Source: Paenibacillus sophorae (GTDB lineage: Bacteria > Bacillota > Bacilli > Paenibacillales > Paenibacillaceae). Taken from it: a DNA stretch of 64,000 nucleotides. The stretch covers positions 186,001 to 250,000 of the forward strand of contig NZ_CP076607.1 in NCBI RefSeq assembly GCF_018966525.1, read 5' to 3'. Every line of letters starts with the position of its first letter. Within the stretch, counting starts at the first letter, position 1. Shown piece after piece: positions 42,957-52,173 of the stretch. The notes below the pieces were generated by a model. It saw only the letters and a list, made by a program, of their open reading frames with translations. It did not search any database and was not told where the DNA came from. Both the position numbers and the translations under genes were made by a program.

Positions 42957-42968
42957 GTTTCTTTCACT

Positions 42969-44174
42969 TTATTTTTTCAAAAGAGTTGAGACTTGCGTAA
43001 ACGATATTCCGCTGTAATAGTGTTTGAGAATCTGCGTTGCCGTGCTGCCCGTCTTCGCCATTCCGTTCGCTCCCCATTGGCTCATGCCGACGCCGTGACC
43101 GCTGCCGTAGGTTGTAATGGCGATCCGCCCGCTGCCCATCGTCCAAGTGAACTGGCTGGAGCGCAGCCCGAGCTTCTCCCGCACTTCACGTCCCGTGAAC
43201 ACCTTTCCATCAATCGAAATCTCTTTAACCCGGTGGCCTGCGGTAACCGAAAGCACCTCTATTCGCGGCTCGCCTATGGAGGTATGCTCCGCGGAGAGCG
43301 GCATGACCTTCTCCGCCGTAACGCCCGAAGGGGAGAACACTTTCTGCGCACCCGATCCAGAGTCACCCTCGATTCCAAGCTTCTCTCTCAACTCGGATAC
43401 GCTGAAGGTAGCGGTAACCTTAAGACCCGGCGTTACTTCCTGGTCCCAAGGACTCGCCACGCTGCGTAAGTAAGGCACAGCGGCCTTCCAATAATCCTCC
43501 GAGTTCTCCGTATACCCTCCGCTCGAGGCGAAAAAAGAAGCCGTAATCGGCTCTCCCCTGTACGTCATCACGATGCCGCTCGTCTCCAAGGCCGCGCGGC
43601 GGAGCTTGGCCAGGTCGGCGCTGCGGCCGGCTTTCGCCCAGTCCCGCTGCAGCACGGCCGACGAGACGTAAGCCTGATGGCTTACGGTGTCGGTCACATC
43701 CGCAGCTGCAGCGGGAACACCGCTTCTGTCGCCGGCCCGCAGGCGGCGGACGATAAAGGTACGGGCCGCGACGGCCTGCGCTTTGAGCGCTTCGAGCTCA
43801 AAGTCAGCCGGCATTTCGGCCGCGATCACGCCGGTGACGTAGTCCTCCAGCGGCAGGGTCTCGATTTGCCTAGTATGCGACAAATACACGGACACTTTCG
43901 GCTGCGGGGCTTCCGCCACAGCCGGTTCCCGCGCCGCCGGGGCGGCCGTGCGCTGCGGCGCATCCGGCGCGACCGGCACTGCCGGCGTTGCCGCCGGGTC
44001 GTGCTGCCGCTGGTGCACGACCGCCAGGGGCAGCAGCAGCGCCGCCAGCAGCGGCGCGGCCAGCCAGGCGGCGGGCACAAGCCGCCCGGTCCACACGCGG
44101 GCCGAAAGCATTCGTTTCCGGCGCGCGGGTCTCCACCGCGCCGCTTTGCGGCGCCAAAGGCGGAAATCTTTCAT
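42969..44174 (-). CDS. spoIID: Stage II sporulation protein D (SpoIID)
   Basis: 401 residues. A membrane segment (about 34-51) follows a basic Arg-rich start; a GC-rich Ala/Pro linker (about 55-95) leads to the SpoIID domain (IETLPLEDYVTGVIAAEMPADF, FFASSGGYTENSEDYW, GSGHGVGMSQWGANGMA). SpoIID is a lytic transglycosylase that drives septal peptidoglycan thinning and engulfment with SpoIIM/SpoIIP. AAGGGAG site. Downstream of murA as in B. subtilis. Confidence 0.95.
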   Translation of the reverse strand: MKDFRLWRRKAARWRPARRKRMLSARVWTGRLVPAAWLAAPLLAALLLPLAVVHQRQHDPAATPAVPVAPDAPQRTAAPAAREPAVAEAPQPKVSVYLSHTRQIETLPLEDYVTGVIAAEMPADFELEALKAQAVAARTFIVRRLRAGDRSGVPAAAADVTDTVSHQAYVSSAVLQRDWAKAGRSADLAKLRRAALETSGIVMTYRGEPITASFFASSGGYTENSEDYWKAAVPYLRSVASPWDQEVTPGLKVTATFSVSELREKLGIEGDSGSGAQKVFSPSGVTAEKVMPLSAEHTSIGEPRIEVLSVTAGHRVKEISIDGKVFTGREVREKLGLRSSQFTWTMGSGRIAITTYGSGHGVGMSQWGANGMAKTGSTATQILKHYYSGISFTQVSTLLKK

Positions 44175-44300
44175 CTCTTCCGTCTCCCTTCTCGTTTGTC
44201 CTCATACTTAATATTATGAGTCTCGGACAATTGCTAGAACGAAGCATTCGAGAGAAGGAAGAGTTATATCCGTAACGAAAGACTCAACAATGGTCTAATC

Positions 44301-44334
44301 AAAATAAAGAGACCCGGCCGCACGGACAGGTCTT
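44301..44334 (-). terminator. Intrinsic terminator after murA
   Basis: Stem AGACC / GGTCT with inner CCG/CGG pairs and a TCTTTATTTT tract on the minus strand. Confidence 0.7.
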
Positions 44335-44370
44335 TTCCCATTGCAATCTTCAATTTATTTTGTCAGAGAG

Positions 44371-45747
44371 TTATACCCAAGTCGGTTGAATCTGAAACCG
44401 GGGCTTCGTCTCCTCGCTCTTAGGATTGGCGTTCTTGGCTGTTTCCGGCTTGAGCAATTCTTCTTTGGCCGCTTCCACTGAGCTTTCATCCAGCGTAACG
44501 CGCCAAATGTCCGCACCCAGCCCAGACAGCTTCTCTGCCAGATGCACATAGCCGCGGTCGATATGATGCGTGCCTCCCACTTCCGTCGTTCCTTCAGCGA
44601 CCAGACCGGCCAGAATCAGCGCCGCTCCCGCGCGCAGGTCCGTTGCGCAGACCTTCGCTCCCATCAAGCGGGCATTGCCAGTAACGATGGCGGAACGCCC
44701 TTCGATCTTGATTTCCGCGTTCATGTGCTGGAATTCGTCCACATGCATGAAGCGATTCTCAAAGACCGTCTCCGTAATCACGCTCGTTCCTTCCGAACGA
44801 AGCAGCAGCGCCATCATCTGGGACTGCATGTCGGTAGGAAAGCCCGGATAAGGCAAAGTCTTCATATCAACAGCCTTTAGCGGCTTGTCGCCGATGACAC
44901 GGACGCCGTTCTCATCCGGAATAATCGTTACGCCCATCTCTTCCATCTTGGCAATAACCGGTCCGAGGTGATCGGCAATGGCGCCTTCCACGTACACATC
45001 ACCGCCGGTAATTGCAGCAGCCACCATGTATGTGCCCGCTTCGATCCGGTCCGGAATCACATGATGTCTTACACCGTGCAGACGCTCTACCCCTTCAATA
45101 CGGATAACACCAGTGCCCGCACCGCGAACGACAGCGCCCATACTGTTCAGGTAATTGGCCAAATCGACAATCTCCGGTTCCTTGGCGGCATTCTCTATCG
45201 TCGTCACGCCTTCGGCCAAAGTTGCAGCCATCATGATATTCTCAGTTGCGCCTACGCTGGCAACATCCAGATAGATCTTGGCTCCGCGCAGCCGGCCATT
45301 GCTCTTCGCTTCGATATAGCCCTGTCCCAAGCTGATCTCGGCGCCAAGCGCTTCGAATCCCTTCAGATGCTGATCAATAGGACGCGTTCCGATTGCGCAG
45401 CCGCCGGGCAGAGAAATGCGTGTATGGCCTAACCGGGATAAAAGAGGTCCCATTACCAAAAAAGAAGCCCGCATTTTGCGCACCCACTCGTAGGGCGCTT
45501 CACAAGTCGAGAGCTTTCGGGCATCGACTTGAATAATATCGTTCTGATATGTAACTCCGGCCCCCAGAGATTCCAATACTTTACTGATCGTTAATACATC
45601 ATCTAGCGGAGGTGCGTCAACAATAACGCTGTCCCCTTCTTCTGCCAATAGAGAGGCGGCTATGATCGGTAGTACGGAATTTTTCGCGCCGCTTACTTTT
45701 ACGCTCCCGGTCAATCTTTTGCCACCGCGGACGATAAATTTACTCAT
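44371..45747 (-). CDS. murA: UDP-N-acetylglucosamine 1-carboxyvinyltransferase MurA
   Basis: 458 residues. The first committed step of peptidoglycan synthesis. KVSGAKNSVLPI at the N-terminus and PGGCAIGTRPID with the fosfomycin-target Cys are intact. The last about 35 residues form a charged tail (PKSEETKPRF region) beyond the usual end. The frame is open upstream to 45840, but GGAGGG 9 bases before ATG 45747 (MSKFIVRGG) decides the start. Follows ywzB as in B. subtilis. Confidence 0.96.
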   Translation of the reverse strand: MSKFIVRGGKRLTGSVKVSGAKNSVLPIIAASLLAEEGDSVIVDAPPLDDVLTISKVLESLGAGVTYQNDIIQVDARKLSTCEAPYEWVRKMRASFLVMGPLLSRLGHTRISLPGGCAIGTRPIDQHLKGFEALGAEISLGQGYIEAKSNGRLRGAKIYLDVASVGATENIMMAATLAEGVTTIENAAKEPEIVDLANYLNSMGAVVRGAGTGVIRIEGVERLHGVRHHVIPDRIEAGTYMVAAAITGGDVYVEGAIADHLGPVIAKMEEMGVTIIPDENGVRVIGDKPLKAVDMKTLPYPGFPTDMQSQMMALLLRSEGTSVITETVFENRFMHVDEFQHMNAEIKIEGRSAIVTGNARLMGAKVCATDLRAGAALILAGLVAEGTTEVGGTHHIDRGYVHLAEKLSGLGADIWRVTLDESSVEAAKEELLKPETAKNANPKSEETKPRFQIQPTWV

Positions 45748-45943
45748 TTTTCGTTTCCCTCCGCGTCCATTATTTTCTCTGACATTGATATCATTCTCCA
45801 TATCCTTGCTTGTTTGAGTACAATTGGATTTAATAGTCAACTTGTAGAATACTTCGATTCCGCTTCTTGGCCCCGGATTAGCGTGGGACGCTTCTTTAGA
45901 TTAAGTTTTAACATAAAAAAATGTTATTATGCGGACCGCCTGT

Positions 45944-46204
45944 TTAATAAAGCATATGGCGGATTTGGGCGCTGTATCCCAAATAATCCAGCAGAAAACC
46001 CGCTACAAAATGTCCCAGTACGATAGCCAGGAGCAAATGAAGCAGCCGCCCTTGCGGGCTCTTGGGATATCTTATGATCAAATCCAGCTTAAGGTTCTGC
46101 AAGGCCCACCAGGATAATGCAACACACAATAGCGACACAACCATCGACATCAAACCGCTAATCCCTATAGAGCCGGTAAGTTCTGCTGTCATGATTTCAT
46201 CCAT
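45944..46204 (-). CDS. ywzB: YwzB-like small membrane protein (DUF1146)
   Basis: 86 residues with two membrane segments (about 14-36 and 54-75) and the conserved NLKLDLIIRYPKSPQGRLLHLLL between them. Function unknown. It sits between the atp operon and murA as in B. subtilis. GGGGG lies 6 bases before ATG 46204. Confidence 0.88.
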   Translation of the reverse strand: MDEIMTAELTGSIGISGLMSMVVSLLCVALSWWALQNLKLDLIIRYPKSPQGRLLHLLLAIVLGHFVAGFLLDYLGYSAQIRHMLY

Positions 46205-46402
46205 CCTAAACCCCCAACCTATTCTTGCTCGGAAATCGACTCTTACATCATACTTGCGTAATGAAAAAGAATCCAGTCCTTTTACGATTTTTTTAGCTAA
46301 AAGTCTTCAAGAAAACGCTCTTATTCTCAATGTCCACTCAGAAATTACAAAATGACATCACTTGTTAAATTATTGTCATCTTATATTACTGGGGTTTAAA
46401 GC

Positions 46403-46434
46403 AAAAAAGCAGCCCGGCTCAAGGCCAGACTGCT
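46403..46434 (-). terminator. Intrinsic terminator of the atp operon
   Basis: Stem AGCAG..GGC / GCC..CTGCT with a TTTTTT tract on the minus strand, 11 bp after atpC. Confidence 0.9.
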
Positions 46435-46444
46435 TCTCATGTTA

Positions 46445-46858
46445 TTATTGTCCTTTTTTGGTGGACACTTTAATCCGTGTAACCGCACGCTGCAATGCAA
46501 GCTCAGCGCGGCGATGGTCAATCTCGTCCTGCTTGCCTCGGGACTGCAAACGCCGCTGTGCGCGTTCTTTGGCCGCCTCGGCGCGTTCAAGATCGATATC
46601 GCTGGGCAGCTCGGCGCTCTCAGCCAGCACGGTCACTTTATTCTTATGCACTTCAATAAAACCGCCATGCACGGCGACTGTTGTCGCACCGTTGTCCGAT
46701 TTGATGATCATCGGCGCAACCTGAAGCGGAGTTACAAGCGGAATATGTCCCGGCAAAATGCCCAGATCGCCTTCTGCCCCCCGTACGGTCAAGCTGTGAA
46801 CCTGCTTGGCATATACGAGGTGATCCGGCGTGACAATCTCCAACAAAAAGGTGCTCAC
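46445..46858 (-). CDS. atpC: ATP synthase epsilon subunit
   Basis: 137 residues. N-terminal beta-sandwich (FLLEIVTPDHLVY, GDLGILPGHIPLVT) and two C-terminal helices that regulate hydrolysis (RAEAAKERAQRRLQ). GTG start with GGAGGA upstream. Last gene of the operon. Confidence 0.97.
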   Translation of the reverse strand: MSTFLLEIVTPDHLVYAKQVHSLTVRGAEGDLGILPGHIPLVTPLQVAPMIIKSDNGATTVAVHGGFIEVHKNKVTVLAESAELPSDIDLERAEAAKERAQRRLQSRGKQDEIDHRRAELALQRAVTRIKVSTKKGQ

Positions 46859-46884
46859 TGCGAATTCCTCCTTAAAGCTTCAGG

Positions 46885-48285
46885 TTACAACGTTTTCGCC
46901 TTTTCAACAGCTTCCTCGATCGTGCCTACGTAAAGGAATGCCGCTTCCGGAAGATCGTCATGCTTGCCTTCCAGAATTTCCTTGAAGCTGCGGACCGTTT
47001 CCTTAATCGGTACATATGCACCTTTGAAGCCGGTAAACTGCTCCGCTACATGGAAAGGCTGCGACAAGAAGCGTTCCACCTTACGGGCGCGGGCCACGAT
47101 CAGCTTATCTTCCTCGCTCAGCTCATCCATACCGAGGATGGCGATAATATCCTGAAGCTCGGTATAGCGCTGCAGCAGTTGCTTAACACCCTGAGCCACA
47201 ACGTAATGCTCTTCGCCAACGATTTCTGGAGACAACATCCGCGAGCTGGATGCCAGCGGGTCCACTGCCGGGAAAATACCTTTTTCGGAGATTTTACGCT
47301 CCAGGTTCGTCGTCGCGTCCAAATGGGCAAACGCCGTTGCCGGAGCGGGGTCAGTATAGTCATCCGCCGGCACGTAGATTGCTTGAATGGAAGTAACGGA
47401 GCCTTTTTTGGTGGAAGTGATCCGTTCCTGCAATTGGCCCATTTCCGTTGCCAGTGTAGGCTGGTAACCTACTGCCGACGGCATGCGGCCCAGCAGGGCG
47501 GATACTTCGGAGCCCGCTTGCGTGAAGCGGAAAATGTTATCGATAAAGAGCAGCGTGTCGCGGCCTTCCACATCGCGGAAATATTCCGCCATCGTCAGAC
47601 CTGTCAGCGCAACGCGCAGACGCGCGCCCGGCGGTTCGTTCATCTGTCCGAACACCATCGCCGTCTTCTTGATAACGCCGGAATCCGTCATTTCATGGTA
47701 CAGGTCATTACCTTCGCGTGTACGCTCGCCAACGCCAGCAAATACGGAAATACCGCCATGCTCCTGAGCGATGTTGTTGATCAGTTCCTGAATCGTTACC
47801 GTTTTACCAACACCCGCGCCGCCAAACAGGCCGATTTTACCACCCTTGGCATAAGGGGCGAGCAGGTCGATAACCTTGATTCCGGTTTCCAGAATTTCCG
47901 CTTGCGTCGACAGCTCGTCGAACGTTGGCGCGATCCGGTGGATCGGGTTCTTTTGCGAAGCGGCAATTTCTGCCCCGTTGTCAATCGTATTGCCCAGCAC
48001 GTTAAATACCCGGCCAAGTGTTACATCTCCGACAGGAACCGAAATTGGGGCTCCTTGGTCTACCGCATCCAAGCCGCGAACAAGTCCGTCCGTCGAGGAC
48101 ATGGCAATACAGCGCACCAGATTGTCGCCGAGATGATTGGATACTTCAAGTGTCAGCTCGTTCTGGCGTCCTTGTCCTGCGTCGGCGCCGATCTTGATCG
48201 CATTGAAGATTTCGGGCAGTTGGCCGCGTTCAAATTCAATATCGACAACCGGACCCATAATGCTTACTACGCGTCCTACGTTCAT
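46885..48285 (-). CDS. atpD: ATP synthase beta subunit
   Basis: 466 residues, catalytic subunit of F1. Walker A GGAGVGKTV and the catalytic GERTREGNDLYHEM region are intact. AAGGAGGG site. The spacer to atpG upstream (123 bp) holds the family 2 hairpin at 48321-48358. Confidence 0.98.
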   Translation of the reverse strand: MNVGRVVSIMGPVVDIEFERGQLPEIFNAIKIGADAGQGRQNELTLEVSNHLGDNLVRCIAMSSTDGLVRGLDAVDQGAPISVPVGDVTLGRVFNVLGNTIDNGAEIAASQKNPIHRIAPTFDELSTQAEILETGIKVIDLLAPYAKGGKIGLFGGAGVGKTVTIQELINNIAQEHGGISVFAGVGERTREGNDLYHEMTDSGVIKKTAMVFGQMNEPPGARLRVALTGLTMAEYFRDVEGRDTLLFIDNIFRFTQAGSEVSALLGRMPSAVGYQPTLATEMGQLQERITSTKKGSVTSIQAIYVPADDYTDPAPATAFAHLDATTNLERKISEKGIFPAVDPLASSSRMLSPEIVGEEHYVVAQGVKQLLQRYTELQDIIAILGMDELSEEDKLIVARARKVERFLSQPFHVAEQFTGFKGAYVPIKETVRSFKEILEGKHDDLPEAAFLYVGTIEEAVEKAKTL

Positions 48286-48320
48286 CTATGTTTCCCTCCT
48301 TGAAAACTGTTACCCAAGAA

Positions 48321-48358
48321 GAAACGGCTGCGCCGTCCTATATAGGGCGGTTCCGTCT
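48321..48358 (-). repeat. Intercistronic hairpin between atpG and atpD (family 2, copy B)
   Basis: GAAACGG and CCGTCTC outer arms with an inner CCGCCCT / AGGACGG stem. It shares sequence and layout with the pgcA terminator but has no T-tract, so read-through is expected; RNA stabilising or processing is possible. Confidence 0.65.
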
Positions 48359-48408
48359 CTCTTAAAATATAAGGCTAAATAAGCGCTCAGCTTATGATTA
48401 CTTATATT

Positions 48409-49287
48409 TTAAGACTGCGCGTTTGCACCCGCTACGATCTCGGTGATTTCCTGCGTAATTGCCGCCTGACGGGCACGGTTGTACGTAAGCGTCAGATTTC
48501 CGATCATTTTCGAGGCATTCTTGGTCGCACTGCCCATTGCCGTCATCTTCGCGCCCAGTTCGCTGGCTTTACCGTCAAGAATGGCGCTGTAAATCAAAGT
48601 CTCCGCATATTTCGGCAGCAGAACCTCCAATACGCCTTCCGGCGACGGTTCATATTCATAGCCCGCTTTAAGCTCATGACTTTGAGAGTCTTCCGACTGT
48701 CCGATCCCGTCCATCGGCAGCAGCCGCACTACAGTCGGAACTTGGCTGATCGGATTCACAAACACGTTATAACAGATATAGATCTCGTCAAACACGCCTT
48801 CCTCGAATTGTCCCACCGCCGAATATGCGATCTCCTTGATGTCGGCAAAAGACGGGGTGTCGGACAGCTCGGTGACTTCCTCGACAATCGGATAATCGCG
48901 CCGGCGCAGGAAGTCCCGCCCTTTGCGGCCGATGACAAACAGGCCGTATTCGTCCTTGGAGTTGTGGCGCTCCTGAATTAGCGTCGTCACCTTACGCAAG
49001 ACGTTGGCATTGGAACCTCCGGTAAGGCCGCGGTCTGAAGTGACCACAATATATCCGGTCTTCTTGACGGGGCGACTCACCAGCATGGGATGCTGGATTC
49101 CTTTCGTACCGGAAGCGATATTCGACACGACTTCTTTCAGCTTCTGCGAATAGGGGCGGGCCGCTTCCGCTTTCTCCTGCGCCTTTCTCAGCTTGGAGGC
49201 GGCGACCATTTCCATCGCTTTGGTGATTTGTCTGGTGTTCTGAACGCTCTTGATTTGACGTTTAATATCACGCATGCTTCTTGCCAT
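48409..49287 (-). CDS. atpG: ATP synthase gamma subunit
   Basis: 292 residues, central stalk. MRDIKRQIKSVQNTRQITKAMEMVAASKL at the N-terminus and TLTYNRARQAAITQEITEIV at the C-terminus are standard. The frame extends to 49362 through the structured spacer; AGGTGGTG before ATG 49287 (MARSMRDIK) fixes the start. Confidence 0.97.
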   Translation of the reverse strand: MARSMRDIKRQIKSVQNTRQITKAMEMVAASKLRKAQEKAEAARPYSQKLKEVVSNIASGTKGIQHPMLVSRPVKKTGYIVVTSDRGLTGGSNANVLRKVTTLIQERHNSKDEYGLFVIGRKGRDFLRRRDYPIVEEVTELSDTPSFADIKEIAYSAVGQFEEGVFDEIYICYNVFVNPISQVPTVVRLLPMDGIGQSEDSQSHELKAGYEYEPSPEGVLEVLLPKYAETLIYSAILDGKASELGAKMTAMGSATKNASKMIGNLTLTYNRARQAAITQEITEIVAGANAQS

Positions 49288-49304
49288 GATTTCACCACCT
49301 ATAA

Positions 49305-49330
49305 GCTTTGGCGAAGCCAAAGCTGGCTTC
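49305..49330 (-). repeat. Hairpin repeat, copy 1 (atpA-atpG spacer)
   Basis: 26 bp identical to 49388-49413. It contains GCTTTGGC and its exact complement around TTC and lies directly before the atpG ribosome site. Confidence 0.8.
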
Positions 49331-49387
49331 GTAAGCATAATCTTTGTGCCTATGCTGTGCAAAAGTTAATTCGCAAGCATACTCTGT

Positions 49388-49413
49388 GCTTTGGCGAAGC
49401 CAAAGCTGGCTTC
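49388..49413 (-). repeat. Hairpin repeat, copy 2 (atpA-atpG spacer)
   Basis: Exact copy of 49305-49330, 83 bp away. A shorter imperfect repeat (AAGCATA.TCT..TGTGC) lies between the copies. Confidence 0.8.
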
Positions 49414-49419
49414 ATGAGT

Positions 49420-49458
49420 GTATGCCAAGCTCGGGAGAAGTCCGCAAGCCTGGCATAC
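49420..49458 (-). other. Third hairpin of the atpA-atpG spacer
   Basis: GTATGCCA and TGGCATAC form an 8 bp stem with partial pairing inside. No T-tract follows, so it is not an obvious terminator. Confidence 0.6.
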
Positions 49459-49497
49459 TGCTAATCTTCTTTAATAGTTTGCGTCCAAGATTAATCC

Positions 49498-51009
49498 TTA
49501 GCTTGCCGCAAAGCCTTTTTTGAATTTCTCGATAGCAGCCTTCAGCGCCGCTTCGTTATCAGCAGTCAAGTCCTTCGTTTCCGTTATGGATGCGGCTACT
49601 TCCGGCACATTGCTGTCCATATAGGAAAGGAATTCTTTCTCAAAGCGTCTTACATCCTTGACCGGAATCTCATCCAGATATCCTTTGACCGCCGTATACA
49701 AGCTGATGACCTGATGTTCAACGGAAAGAGGCTGATTGACACCCTGCTTCAGAATTTCCATCATCCGCGCGCCGCGGTTCAGACGGGCTTGAGTCGATTT
49801 GTCCAGATCGGAGCCGAATTGGGCAAAAGCCTGCAGCTCGCGGTACTGTGCAAGGTCCAGACGGAGCGAGCCCGCAACCTTCTTCATCGCTTTGATCTGC
49901 GCCGATCCACCTACACGGGATACGGAGATACCGACGTTAATCGCCGGACGCTGGCCGGAGTAGAACAAGTCCGATTCCAGGAAGATCTGGCCGTCAGTAA
50001 TAGAAATAACGTTCGTCGGGATGTATGCCGATACGTCGGAAGCCTGCGTCTCAATGAACGGCAGGGCGGTCAGCGAACCGCCGCCGAGCTCGTCGCTCAG
50101 CTTCGCGGCGCGTTCCAGCAGACGGGAATGGAGATAGAATACGTCGCCAGGGAATGCCTCGCGGCCCGGAGGGCGGCGGAGCAGCAGGGACAGTTCGCGG
50201 TAAGCGGCGGCCTGTTTCGACAGGTCGTCATAGATAACCAGTACGTGTTCGCCTTTGTACATGAAGTATTCGCCCATCGCGCAGCCCGCATATGGAGCGA
50301 TGTACAGCAGCGGCGATGGCTCGGAAGCCGACGCGGTAACGATGATCGTATAGTCCAGCGCGCCGTGGCGGCGCAGGGTTTCCACGACCTGTGCTACTGT
50401 GGATTGCTTTTGTCCGATGGCAACGTAAATACATTTCATGCCGTTGCCCTTTTGGTTGATAATGGCGTCGATGGCGATTGCCGTTTTACCGGTCTGACGG
50501 TCACCGATAATCAGCTCGCGCTGACCGCGGCCGATCGGCACCATGGAGTCAATCGCCTTAAGGCCAGTTTGCATAGGCTCATGTACCGATTTACGCTCGA
50601 TAACACCCGGTGCGTTGTTCTCAACAGGACGGAATTCCGTCGTCTCGATAGGTCCCTTGCCGTCCAGCGGCTGACCAAGCGGGTTAACGACACGGCCGAG
50701 CAGAGCTTCGCCAACGGGAACCTGCATAATGCGGCCCGTACGCTTAACTTGGTCGCCTTCGCGAATTTCCGTATACTCACCGAGGATAACGACACCGACG
50801 TTGCTTTCCTCCAGATTGAGCGCCATGCCTACTACGCCGTTGGAGAACTCAAGCAGTTCGCCAGCCATCGCATTTTCCAGACCGTATACGCGGGCGATCC
50901 CGTCGCCGACTTGAATAACGGTTCCGATTTCGGTTACTTCAATATCGGATTTATATTGTTCGATTTGACTTTTAATCAAAGTGCTGATTTCTTCAGGTCT
51001 GATGCTCAA
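49498..51009 (-). CDS. atpA: ATP synthase alpha subunit
   Basis: 503 residues, regulatory F1 subunit. Walker A GDRQTGKTA and the C-terminal region are intact. The start is TTG 51009 (MSIRPEEISTL) with GGGGTGAG upstream; no ATG nearby fits. A 210 bp structured spacer separates it from atpG. Confidence 0.97.
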   Translation of the reverse strand: MSIRPEEISTLIKSQIEQYKSDIEVTEIGTVIQVGDGIARVYGLENAMAGELLEFSNGVVGMALNLEESNVGVVILGEYTEIREGDQVKRTGRIMQVPVGEALLGRVVNPLGQPLDGKGPIETTEFRPVENNAPGVIERKSVHEPMQTGLKAIDSMVPIGRGQRELIIGDRQTGKTAIAIDAIINQKGNGMKCIYVAIGQKQSTVAQVVETLRRHGALDYTIIVTASASEPSPLLYIAPYAGCAMGEYFMYKGEHVLVIYDDLSKQAAAYRELSLLLRRPPGREAFPGDVFYLHSRLLERAAKLSDELGGGSLTALPFIETQASDVSAYIPTNVISITDGQIFLESDLFYSGQRPAINVGISVSRVGGSAQIKAMKKVAGSLRLDLAQYRELQAFAQFGSDLDKSTQARLNRGARMMEILKQGVNQPLSVEHQVISLYTAVKGYLDEIPVKDVRRFEKEFLSYMDSNVPEVAASITETKDLTADNEAALKAAIEKFKKGFAAS

Positions 51010-51021
51010 GTACGCTCACCC

Positions 51022-51573
51022 CTATCTTCTGTGCTTATCGTTAAAGGATTTTTCCAGACGTTCCAGCTTGCCGGCAAGGCTGCCGTCGTACAGCGTATCG
51101 CCGATGACAACTTTAAGTCCACCCAGCAGGCTTTTGTCGACTACATTAGTAACGCGAATTTCCCGGCCGGACAAAGTGCCGAATTCTTCGGCGACAGCTT
51201 TCTTTTCCCGCTCGTCCAGTTCATATGTGGAGTACACGGTAGCGTCGGCAAGACTCAGACTCTCGCCTTCGATCTTGACGTAGCTGTCCAGAAGGTCGGA
51301 AAGGATGCTCATTCTGCCGCGCTCAACGAGAAGTTCAAGCGTGTTGATTACAACCGTCGACAGCTTGCCTTCAAGCGCTTTTTTGAGCACCGCCAGCTTG
51401 TCTTCTCCCGAAATTTTCGGAGAGCTGATGAATCTTTGAAGATCGATATCCGAAGCCAGTGCGGAGACTAGGGCCTTCAGCTCTTGCTCCACTTCCAACA
51501 TCTTCTTCTTCTCAAAGGCCACCTCGAACAAAGCCTTCGCGTATCTTTTGGCGACTACCGTATCCTGACTCAT
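51022..51573 (-). CDS. atpH: ATP synthase delta subunit
   Basis: 183 residues, peripheral stalk connector (OSCP). TVVAKRYAKALFEVA at the N-terminus and GGLKVVIGDTLYDGSLAGKLERL at the C-terminus are characteristic. Its ATG overlaps the atpF stop (ATGA). Confidence 0.96.
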   Translation of the reverse strand: MSQDTVVAKRYAKALFEVAFEKKKMLEVEQELKALVSALASDIDLQRFISSPKISGEDKLAVLKKALEGKLSTVVINTLELLVERGRMSILSDLLDSYVKIEGESLSLADATVYSTYELDEREKKAVAEEFGTLSGREIRVTNVVDKSLLGGLKVVIGDTLYDGSLAGKLERLEKSFNDKHRR

Positions 51574-52058
51574 GATCTGCCCCCAACCTCTTTGAGGTAC
51601 TGATCAACGAGCTCCTCCTGCGCGGCGTCCGAGCTAACTTCCTTCTCAAGCAGCTTGGATGCGATTTTTACGGAAGCCGAACCGAGTTCGCTGCGCAGCG
51701 CGTCGACGGCCTTGTTCTTTTCGTTCTGAATGTCGCGGACAGCCTCATCCTTGATCCGGGCCGCTTCTAACTTGGCCTGCTCAAGCAATTGTTCGGTTTG
51801 CTTGCTGCTTGTCTGTCTGGACTGCTCGATAATGTCATAAGCTTCTTTGCGGGCTTCTTGGAGAGCCTGCTTCTGTTCCTCAACGTAAGCGACCGCCTGC
51901 TCCCGCGTCTGCGAAGCTTCATCAATTTGCTGCAACACAAGCTCGCGCCGTTTCTCCATAACGGAGAACAGTGGACCGAAGGCATACTTATTAAGCAGAA
52001 AATACAAAATCAGAAATGCAATCAGCGCCAGGACGAGCGATGTAATTGAAAAATTCAC
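51570..52058 (-). CDS. atpF: ATP synthase b subunit
   Basis: 162 residues. One N-terminal membrane segment (about 4-22) and a long charged coiled coil that forms the peripheral stalk dimer. GTG start with AAAGGAGTG upstream; overlaps atpH by 4 bp. Confidence 0.96.
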   Translation of the reverse strand: MNFSITSLVLALIAFLILYFLLNKYAFGPLFSVMEKRRELVLQQIDEASQTREQAVAYVEEQKQALQEARKEAYDIIEQSRQTSSKQTEQLLEQAKLEAARIKDEAVRDIQNEKNKAVDALRSELGSASVKIASKLLEKEVSSDAAQEELVDQYLKEVGGRS

Positions 52059-52173
52059 TTAAGGTCACTCCTTTCCAGTAACGTTCGTTAAACAACTCCA
52101 TGGACATGGCCCCTGAGCCAAAAAGAAAGCGCGGAGGGCCGTGGCCTTCCCCGCCAATAGTATAAAGCTTGTT

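Noticed and set aside
46960..48303. 447-codon open frame antisense to atpD
   Set aside because: It overlaps a certain gene completely and has no ribosome site or family resemblance. It is a shadow of the codon usage of atpD.
49714..51471. 585-codon open frame antisense to atpA
   Set aside because: Same reason: no initiation signal, and it spans the conserved atpA and part of atpH on the other strand.
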